Shown in pieces: positions 1 to 4,909 of a stretch of DNA of 33,562 bases. This DNA is from Bacteroidota bacterium (GTDB taxonomy: Bacteria > Bacteroidota > Bacteroidia > Bacteroidales > Prolixibacteraceae): assembly GCA_030684645.1 (NCBI GenBank), contig JAUXUF010000251.1:1-33562 (forward strand), given 5' to 3'. Position numbers and translations under genes: made by a program. Within the stretch, counting starts at the first letter, position 1. Each line of letters starts with the position of its first letter. The notes under the pieces were generated by a model. It searched no databases. It saw nothing but the letters and a program-made list of their open reading frames with translations, and was not told where the DNA came from.

Positions 1-30
1 TTTTGAATAGGTTTCTTTGAGATTTTCTAT

Positions 31-360
31 TTAAACATTCTCATATTGATTTAAGATAAATGCCAGCTTACCATTTTCCATCAAGAAATGCTTGCAATAT
101 TCTATAGTCATGCGTAGATCAATATTATATTGATTACTGAAACATTGAACCACGTCTGAAATCTCTCCATTTTTATAAACCACATCCCATTTAATTTTTG
201 AAGAAGAATAATTGCCGTATGAGTCTGGTTTGTTATGATCTTTAGTCGTAAATTCAATAACTCTTCTAATATAATCAGCATCTTGTCCAATATCAATTGT
301 TTGCGACTTAAGTTGGCTGAAGCCTAAAAGCAATAGAGTCAAAATTAAAAGTTTCTTCAT
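31..360 (-). CDS. Small secreted protein, unknown function
   Basis: A 109-residue protein that I do not recognise. It opens with a clear signal peptide (MKKLLIL, a leucine-rich core, then a likely cut after SQLKSQ). The mature part is about 88 residues, polar, with two Cys (in VVQCFSNQ and EYCKHF) that could form a disulfide in the periplasm. The frame stays open upstream to 444, but the residues before the signal peptide do not look like protein. I place the start at 360, where a Shine-Dalgarno-like AAGGA lies 7 bases ahead of ATG. A second ATG with an identical upstream context lies at 378 and would add only MKKDTT. It follows the recombinase gene on the same strand after a 240-bp gap, so it may be accessory cargo (inference). 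Confidence 0.6.
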   Translation of the reverse strand: MKKLLILTLLLLGFSQLKSQTIDIGQDADYIRRVIEFTTKDHNKPDSYGNYSSSKIKWDVVYKNGEISDVVQCFSNQYNIDLRMTIEYCKHFLMENGKLAFILNQYENV

Positions 361-393
361 AGTGGTGTCCTTTTTCATAGTGGTGTCCTTTTT
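358..393 (-). repeat. Perfect 18-bp tandem duplication of RBS plus start codon
   Basis: On the minus strand AAAAAGGACACCACTATG occurs twice, head to tail (358-375 and 376-393). Each copy carries AAGGA and an ATG at the same spacing. Because 18 is a multiple of three, both ATGs are in the same frame. The gene therefore has two equivalent translation starts that differ by six residues. Confidence 0.9.
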
Positions 394-402
394 ATAATGG
401 TT

Positions 403-445
403 GCTAACACCTGTATATCCACAGAGTTGTGTATATATCGGCATT
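403..445. other. Hairpin with TAACACC and GTTGTGTATA ends, possible recombination site
   Basis: TATATCCACA (414-423) pairs with TGTGTATATA (428-437) around a 4-base loop, giving nine of ten base pairs. TAACACC lies just outside on the left. The right arm carries AGTTGTGTATATA (425-437), which recurs exactly at 2234-2246 on the other side of the recombinase gene. The layout loosely resembles an integron attC site, a folded site bounded by AAC and GTT boxes, but the right box GTTGTGT does not fit GTTRRRY strictly. It could also simply be a hairpin in the leader of the small gene. Confidence 0.3.
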
Positions 446-599
446 ATCTTGATTGAGTTAAATTTGTTAAAATGCTGATTGTGTGTAGTATATATAAATT
501 GTGTTTCATTTTTAATTAAAATTTAGGTTTAGAAAAAACAGATGATCTTTGATTGAATGAAACATAACCGGGATGCCATACAAACATAGGTTAATAGAT

Positions 600-2225
600 T
601 TAAAAATCCAATTTATCCAGTGGGTTTTGTATCTGATCGAAACCTTTAGTTGTGATGTGGGTATAAATTTCGGTGGTTTTGCTGCTTTCGTGTCCCATCA
701 GGCTTTGTATGTAACGCAAATCGGTACCGTTTTCCAGTAAATGGGTTGCAAAACTGTGCCGTAATGTATGGGTCGAAACTTTCTTTTTTATACCGGCTTT
801 GGCATAAGCGTCTTTTACAGTGGTTTGTACGCTGCTTACCGAATACTGCCGACCCTTTGCGCCCTCAAAAAGCCATTCTTTTGGCTTGTATTCAATAAAA
901 TATTGTCGCAAAACCGGCAACACTTTTTTCGATAACGATGTATATCTGTCTTTTCGGCCTTTTGCCTGTTGCACAAATACTTTCATTCTTTCGCTGTCAA
1001 TATCTTTAATTTTTAAGTTAACAACTTCGCTCAGGCGTAACCCGGCCGAGTATATTAATAATACTATTGCCTTGTGTTTGATATTGTCGATTTGTCGTAT
1101 TACCGACACAATTTCCTGCTCGCTCAGTACTTCGGGCAAGGTTTTTTCCTTTCGTGGCCGCTCAACCAGATATATTTTTCGCTGTCCGCCCAAAACCCGC
1201 TCGTAGTAAAATTTAATTGAATTAATAGATTGGTTTTGATACGATGTCGATATTTTCCGTTCGATTACAAGATAACGCATAAAGGCAATAATCATTTTCT
1301 CATCAATGTTGTTGATGTCATATTTATGGTAATAGTTTATGAACTCTTCAAATAGGCCTTTGTACGATTTTAACGTGCTTTCACTGTATCTGAGTTCTTT
1401 CAGTTTGAGGATATACTCTTCGGGGCAATGTCGGTAATTTGCAACATTATAAGCAGTAATCCTCGGAGATTTATCATTGGTTTTGATCTCTTCTTCATAC
1501 CGGACTTCTATTTTTTGAGCCTTTGCCAATACTGTTATTTCATTTAAAAACTTTTCAGAAAAAGGGACTGTCCACCATTTATTGACTGCGTCCCAGGTAT
1601 GAAAAGGCATTTTTTTTAGCAAATAGCTCAATTCCTTGTTGAAACCAAAAATCAATTTTAACCTTCTGCTATTTGTTTTAATTATTAAAAGCTCATTGTT
1701 CTTTATCGTTTTTTGTTCATCAGCGCTTGTTTTTATTTCATACTCGTCATGAATAATTAGTTCGCTAATTCTGTCCTTAAAATAGTCGTTTATTAAATCC
1801 AGATTGCCCGGGTAATTAGGCACTATCCAACAATACTGTTTAGCATCCCACCTGCTGTACCGCAATGAGACGATAAAATGCGTGTCGAGGGCGTTTTTGG
1901 GAAGTTTCAATATGATATTCCTACCTAAAACCTGCACCGAAACGCCCTTTACCGGTTGTGCCTTGTTGGAACATTCGGCATTTGTGAAATTAACAATGGG
2001 TTCAACCGTTTTTACATCGCTAACTTTTTGTGGGTATTCGATTTGGGGGAACAGTGTTTTTAACAGGTCAAATTCCTTTTTGGTATAAGGTATATGCCAG
2101 GCGTTCATTGTTCTGCTCCATTTTGCGCCCGGAATCTTTTTAATAAGTTGTGCAATTTCCTGATTATAAGGAAAATCAATTTTGATGCGTGATTCTCCTT
2201 TATGGGTGATTTTTGTTGCCCGCAT
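600..2225 (-). CDS. Tyrosine recombinase with three N-terminal HARP-like repeats
   Basis: A 541-residue site-specific recombinase. The C-terminal catalytic domain carries the full tyrosine-recombinase set: R397 in AGLRLSEVV, Lys in AKGRKDRYTS, the HTLRH box, His in LMGHESS, and the nucleophile Y521 in TEIYTH. Before it is a SAM-like core-binding domain (about 280-370: YILKLKELRYSESTLKSY…). The first 260 residues are unusual for the family. They hold three related units ending in W-x(5-7)-W-x-x-P: KWSRTMNAWHIPY near 36, RWDAKQYCWIVPN near 125 and TWDAVNKWWTVPF near 208. These resemble the HARP motif of SMARCAL1-type proteins and may help bind structured DNA (inference). I start at MRATKI because the upstream in-frame residues lie in a different sequence context and overlap the recombinase fragment. 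The direct repeats and the fragment suggest an active integration locus. Confidence 0.88.
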   Translation of the reverse strand: MRATKITHKGESRIKIDFPYNQEIAQLIKKIPGAKWSRTMNAWHIPYTKKEFDLLKTLFPQIEYPQKVSDVKTVEPIVNFTNAECSNKAQPVKGVSVQVLGRNIILKLPKNALDTHFIVSLRYSRWDAKQYCWIVPNYPGNLDLINDYFKDRISELIIHDEYEIKTSADEQKTIKNNELLIIKTNSRRLKLIFGFNKELSYLLKKMPFHTWDAVNKWWTVPFSEKFLNEITVLAKAQKIEVRYEEEIKTNDKSPRITAYNVANYRHCPEEYILKLKELRYSESTLKSYKGLFEEFINYYHKYDINNIDEKMIIAFMRYLVIERKISTSYQNQSINSIKFYYERVLGGQRKIYLVERPRKEKTLPEVLSEQEIVSVIRQIDNIKHKAIVLLIYSAGLRLSEVVNLKIKDIDSERMKVFVQQAKGRKDRYTSLSKKVLPVLRQYFIEYKPKEWLFEGAKGRQYSVSSVQTTVKDAYAKAGIKKKVSTHTLRHSFATHLLENGTDLRYIQSLMGHESSKTTEIYTHITTKGFDQIQNPLDKLDF

Positions 2226-2233
2226 AAGATAAA

Positions 2234-2246
2234 AGTTGTGTATATA
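2234..2246 (+). repeat. Second copy of 13-bp direct repeat AGTTGTGTATATA
   Basis: Identical to 425-437 and in the same orientation. It sits 9 bp upstream of the recombinase start codon, where an attI-like site would be expected. Unlike the copy at 425-437 it has no complementary left arm. The two copies bracket a unit of about 1.8 kb containing only the recombinase gene. Confidence 0.55.
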
Positions 2247-2248
2247 CC

Positions 2249-2413
2249 TTAAAAATAAGAAATATCTGCAATTGGAAACCGAAAGCAAGCACGAAAAATC
2301 TGGCTCCAACGGGTACCAAAGCTTTTGGCTTTGCTCTTCAATTCTTCATCAAATCCAAAGAATAGCCCAATCTGGTCATTTCCGTTGTGAAATAACTTTC
2401 GAAGTTGTACCAT
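2249..2413 (-). pseudogene. 5' fragment of a second HARP-repeat tyrosine recombinase
   Basis: A 54-codon ORF starting with ATG at 2413. Aligned without gaps to the intact recombinase, it shares F18, E23, K30, G33, W36-S37 and A42, plus an offset H-x-G. The residues (LFFGFDEELKSKAK, then GTRWSQ) also match the third repeat unit of the intact protein (LIFGFNKELSYLLKK). Similarity ends near residue 45, and the frame stops at 2249, only 23 bp before the intact gene starts. The catalytic part is missing. I read it as the surviving 5' end of an older recombinase gene whose body was lost or replaced. Translation from it might still occur. Confidence 0.6.
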
Positions 2414-2446
2414 AATCAAATAAGTCAGATAGGGTTATTTCTTGTT

Positions 2447-2473
2447 GACCCTAAATTAAACAATTACAGGGTC
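2447..2473. other. Short inverted repeat upstream of the recombinase fragment
   Basis: GACCCT (2447-2452) and AGGGTC (2468-2473) form a 6-bp stem, with an inner AATT/AATT pair. There is no T-run, so it is not a good terminator. It lies 34 bp upstream of the fragment start and could be an operator or recombinase-binding arm. Its function is unknown. Confidence 0.3.
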
Positions 2474-2503
2474 TTATACAAGGATGAAAGGGATTCTATC
2501 CAT

Positions 2504-2526
2504 AAAAAAAGGACGGAGTCCCTTTT
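2504..2526 (-). terminator. Second, distal terminator-like hairpin of the aromatic operon
   Basis: On the minus strand, AAAAG GGAC TCC GTCC is followed by seven T. The stem is short and the A/T flanks can pair. It lies just beyond the stronger hairpin at 2543-2578, so the operon may end in tandem terminators. Confidence 0.5.
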
Positions 2527-2542
2527 CCAGGCTCCTTCAAAA

Positions 2543-2578
2543 CAAAAAAGCCAGTCAGGAAATCAATCCTAACCGGCT
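2543..2578 (-). terminator. Rho-independent terminator of the tyrA operon
   Basis: On the minus strand, AGCCGGTTAGGA pairs with TCCTGACTGGCT (12-bp stem with two mismatches, loop of 6) and is followed by six T. It begins 55 bp after the DAHP synthase/chorismate mutase stop codon. Confidence 0.75.
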
Positions 2579-2600
2579 ATATCGTTTGTTCAATGTACCG

Positions 2601-2623
2601 CTCCCTGAGCTTGTCGAAGGGAG
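2601..2623. repeat. REP-like palindrome (CTCCCT…TTGTCGA…AGGGAG)
   Basis: Arms CTCCCT and AGGGAG flank GAGCTTGTCGA. The inner CCTGAGCTTGTCGAAGG is a repetitive intergenic word I know from many bacterial genomes, usually in 3' regions. It sits 10 bp after the end of the DAHP synthase/chorismate mutase gene. This is the only copy I noticed in the window. Confidence 0.5.
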
Positions 2624-2632
2624 TTTGCGAAC

Positions 2633-3718
2633 TTATTCCTTATCCATGATCTCAGTCTGTAATCTTACCGAATCTTCGTGGATGTGTTGGAATAACAGCT
2701 GAACGAGATTCCGATCCAGGTTCAGGCTTTCGCCCAGTTTCATGCGTTTTTCCATCAGTTCGGCAAAACGGCCAACCTGAAACGCGGTGACGTTGTTTTC
2801 TTTTTTATACTGACCAATTTGTCTCACAATTTCCATTCGCGACGACAAAGTTTCGAGCAATTCCGTGTCGATGGCATCAATGCGGTTACGAAGTAATTCG
2901 AGCTGATTTTCAAACAGTTTGTTGTCGATCCTAACATTCCGGATAATCAACCGGTCGAGTAATTTGGCCAGGTCAGCCGGAGTAAGTTGCTGTTCCTTGT
3001 CGCTCAATGCACACGACGGATCGCGGTGCGATTCGATCATCAGCCCTTCCATGCCCATATCAAACGCTTTCTGCGAAATATCGTACAAATACTCACGTTT
3101 CCCGCCAATGTGACTTGGATCGCAGATAATGGGCAGATTGGGCATCAAACGGCGCAATTCGATCACCGTTTTCCAGTTGGGGTAATTGCGGTACTCGGTT
3201 TCGCGAAAAGGCGTAAAACCTCGATGAATGGCCACCATATTTTTTATTCCGGCCTGGCTGAGGCGCTCAAAAGCCCCAACCCAAAGTTGTACATCGGGAT
3301 TGACGGGATTTTTCACCATCACCACAGCATCGGTTCCTTTCACCACGTCGGCAATTTCCTGCACCACAAAAGGACTGGCCGTTGAACGGGCTCCGATCCA
3401 CAGCACATCTACACCTGCTTCCAGCGCTTCTTCGGTATGTTGGGCGTTTGCCACTTCGGTGCCTACCGGCATTCCGGTTTCTTCGCGAACCATTTGCAGC
3501 CATTTTAAACCGATGCTTCCTATACCTTCGAAACTTCCGGGACGGGTGCGTGGTTTCCAAATACCACCGCGATAAACGAATACGCGGTGATCTCTGGCAA
3601 GCATCCGGGCAGTTTCCATGGTTTGTTCCTCGGTTTCGAGGCTACACGGACCGGCGATAATAAGCGGGTTGTTCAGTTGTGGCAACCAGTGCTTAATCGG
3701 GTTAATTTCTAATTCCAT
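2633..3718 (-). CDS. Bifunctional DAHP synthase / chorismate mutase (type II)
   Basis: A 361-residue fusion enzyme. Residues 1 to about 260 form a KDO8P/DAHP-synthase barrel that condenses phosphoenolpyruvate and erythrose 4-phosphate into DAHP, the first shikimate-pathway step. Visible signatures are IAGPCSLE, YRGGIWKPRTRPGSF, VKNPVNPDVQLW, IHRGF and CDPSHIGGKREYL. Residues about 270-355 form an AroQ-type all-helical chorismate mutase (LRNRIDAIDTELLETLSSRM…, IGQYKKENNV). The fusion is characteristic of Bacteroidota and lets the mutase domain sense prephenate and feed back on the synthase (family knowledge). It starts 2 bp after tyrA ends, so the two are surely co-transcribed and lie under the upstream attenuator. 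No prephenate dehydratase gene is present in this operon. Confidence 0.93.
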   Translation of the reverse strand: MELEINPIKHWLPQLNNPLIIAGPCSLETEEQTMETARMLARDHRVFVYRGGIWKPRTRPGSFEGIGSIGLKWLQMVREETGMPVGTEVANAQHTEEALEAGVDVLWIGARSTASPFVVQEIADVVKGTDAVVMVKNPVNPDVQLWVGAFERLSQAGIKNMVAIHRGFTPFRETEYRNYPNWKTVIELRRLMPNLPIICDPSHIGGKREYLYDISQKAFDMGMEGLMIESHRDPSCALSDKEQQLTPADLAKLLDRLIIRNVRIDNKLFENQLELLRNRIDAIDTELLETLSSRMEIVRQIGQYKKENNVTAFQVGRFAELMEKRMKLGESLNLDRNLVQLLFQHIHEDSVRLQTEIMDKE

Positions 3719-3720
3719 GA

Positions 3721-4614
3721 CTATTTGGTATAAAGTTTAACTATTGTCTTTTCATTTTTTACGAGCGAATCACCTTGTCCGTTCAGAATTCCTCGAATAC
3801 GGTTGGCATTTTTCATCAGCGCCATCATTTGTTCCGGATCAGATTCGATGCTTTTTTTAAATGCTTTCAGGTGTTTGATATATACTTCCAGCGATTCAAC
3901 AACGTATTCCTTGTTTTGTTGAAAAATTGGTCCCCACATTTCAGGAGAACTCTTGGCCAGTCGGACGGTAGAATTGAATCCACCGCTTGCCAGATCGAAA
4001 ATAATTTCGCGGTCTTCCTTGTCGAGAACCGCATTGGCCAAGGCAAAAGCTGCGGCATGCGGAAGGTGCGAAATAAATGCTGTACTGTGATCCTGATCAT
4101 CTGCAGTCATGTAAGCGATATCCATTCCCAGCGCCTGGAAAACTTTTTCGGCAAAAGCCAAATGTTGTGGTCCAATTTTTTCCTGATCGCAAATGATGTT
4201 GATCTTGCCTTCGAAAAGTCCTTCGAGCGCGGCTGACGGACCTGAATTTTCAGTACCCGCCATCGGGTGGGCCGGAATATAATTCCTGCGTTTCGGATGG
4301 TTTTCAACGGCTTCGGAAATCGCTTTCTTGGTCGATCCCACGTCAATTACTGTGGTTTGGGCAGAAATCAGGTCAAGAACCTGGGTTAGGGTGTTCAAAA
4401 CCTTATCAACCGGAATGGCAATAATCACCATATCGGCTTTCGAAACGGCATTTTCCAGCGTTTCAATCCGGTCGATAATTCCTAACCGAAGCGCTTCCAC
4501 GGCATTTTCCTGACTTGAATCGACGCCTGTAATTTCAGCAGCAAATCCGGCCTTCCGCAGGTCTTTTGCCATCGATCCGCCAATAAGTCCCAACCCAATA
4601 ACTGTAAGTTTCAT
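3721..4614 (-). CDS. tyrA: Prephenate dehydrogenase
   Basis: A 297-residue NAD(P)-dependent enzyme that oxidatively decarboxylates prephenate to 4-hydroxyphenylpyruvate for tyrosine synthesis. The Rossmann motif GLGLIGGS is at the very N terminus. Further TyrA hallmarks follow: VIIAIPVD, DVGSTKK, HPMAGTE (catalytic His region), FISHLPHAAAFALA and the helical dimer domain (FNSTVRLAKSSPEMW). I choose MKLTVIG as the start. The frame extends seven codons further to 4635 (MKINKLD), but family members begin directly at the Rossmann strand. It is first gene after the aromatic leader/attenuator, with a leader of about 175 bases, and is followed 2 bp later by the DAHP synthase/chorismate mutase fusion. 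Confidence 0.93.
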   Translation of the reverse strand: MKLTVIGLGLIGGSMAKDLRKAGFAAEITGVDSSQENAVEALRLGIIDRIETLENAVSKADMVIIAIPVDKVLNTLTQVLDLISAQTTVIDVGSTKKAISEAVENHPKRRNYIPAHPMAGTENSGPSAALEGLFEGKINIICDQEKIGPQHLAFAEKVFQALGMDIAYMTADDQDHSTAFISHLPHAAAFALANAVLDKEDREIIFDLASGGFNSTVRLAKSSPEMWGPIFQQNKEYVVESLEVYIKHLKAFKKSIESDPEQMMALMKNANRIRGILNGQGDSLVKNEKTIVKLYTK

Positions 4615-4683
4615 ATCTAATTTGTTTATTTTCATTTCGTACCACTTGACCCAAACGGTTCATGCAATTGCAAATCATTGCCT

Positions 4684-4720
4684 AAGCTTTCCCCCAGTTG
4701 GGGGAACGGGAAGGGGGCTT
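4684..4720. repeat. Nested G/C-tract palindrome in the tyrA leader
   Basis: TTCCCCC (4689-4695) and GGGGGAA (4700-4706) form a perfect 7-bp hairpin with a 4-base loop. An outer AAGC/GCTT pair (4684-4687 and 4717-4720) encloses it together with a second G-run. It lies between the attenuator and tyrA. It looks like an inserted repetitive element, and it could also hinder read-through or translation of tyrA (inference). Confidence 0.5.
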
Positions 4721-4726
4721 TAAAAT

Positions 4727-4760
4727 AAAAAAAGGGCCCCGTTATGCACGGGACCCTTTT
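4727..4760 (-). terminator. Attenuator terminator of the tyrA operon
   Basis: On the minus strand AAAAGGGTCCCGT (4760-4748) pairs with ACGGGGCCCTTTT (4742-4730): a 13-bp stem with one G-T wobble and a 5-base loop, ending in a run of seven T. It lies 30 bp after the leader-peptide stop and over 100 bp before tyrA, so it terminates prematurely rather than at the end of an operon. Its first arm (GGTCCCG, 4755-4749) can instead pair with CGGGATC (4805-4799) at leader codons 19-21, giving the antiterminator. Confidence 0.88.
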
Positions 4761-4789
4761 GTAAAATATCTTTTTGTAACAACAAGATA

Positions 4790-4861
4790 TTACCAGCCGA
4801 TCCCGATAGGAGAACAGAAGTAATAAAACCAATAAAAATTGTTGTTACCTGTACGTTTCAT
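4790..4861 (-). CDS. Aromatic leader peptide controlling the tyrA operon
   Basis: A 23-codon ORF beginning MKRTGNNN, followed by FYWFYYF at codons 9-15 and CSPIGIGW, then TAA. Eight of its 23 residues are Phe, Tyr or Trp, far beyond chance, and it sits between a perfect -7 box and an intrinsic terminator. In the classical model, ribosome stalling at codons 9-15 when charged aromatic tRNAs are scarce leaves codons 19-21 (CGGGATC) free to capture the terminator arm, and tyrA is transcribed. Translation to the stop covers that segment and the terminator forms. An additional 10-bp complementarity (GTAACAACAA at codons 5-8 with TTGTTGTTAC at 4785-4776) could form the pause hairpin. The FYWFYYF mix suggests response to all three aromatic amino acids. 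Confidence 0.87.
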   Translation of the reverse strand: MKRTGNNNFYWFYYFCSPIGIGW

Positions 4862-4880
4862 GTTACTTTCAATTTGGAAG

Positions 4881-4888
4881 CAAATATA
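4881..4888 (-). promoter_or_regulatory. Promoter -7 box (TATATTTG) of the aromatic leader
   Basis: A perfect match to the Bacteroidota -7 consensus TAnnTTTG on the minus strand. It lies 19 bp before the leader-peptide ATG and 21 bp past the end of the peptidase gene. No clear -33 TTTG is seen at the usual spacing. Confidence 0.6.
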
Positions 4889-4909
4889 GATATTTTATTT
4901 AATTGGCGG

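Noticed and set aside
411-424. Possible LexA box (CTG…CAG) near the small secreted gene
   Set aside because: The gap between CTG and CAG is 8 bases, not the 10 of the best-known SOS box, and Bacteroidota LexA sites differ; the hairpin/direct repeat explains the sequence better.
2226-2309. Extended N terminus of the intact recombinase (MEPDFSC…)
   Set aside because: These residues are an out-of-frame reading of the recombinase fragment and of the direct repeat; the true start MRATKI aligns with the start of the fragment's own protein.
2484-2702. 72-codon plus-strand ORF running into the end of the DAHP synthase/chorismate mutase gene
   Set aside because: It crosses two terminator hairpins and the REP-like palindrome (which yields the residues PLPELVEG) and has no ribosome-binding site; it is a by-product of non-coding elements.
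4632-4832. 66-codon minus-strand ORF overlapping the leader region of tyrA
   Set aside because: It reads across the attenuator hairpin and the G/C palindrome in a different frame from the aromatic leader peptide and lacks protein-like composition.
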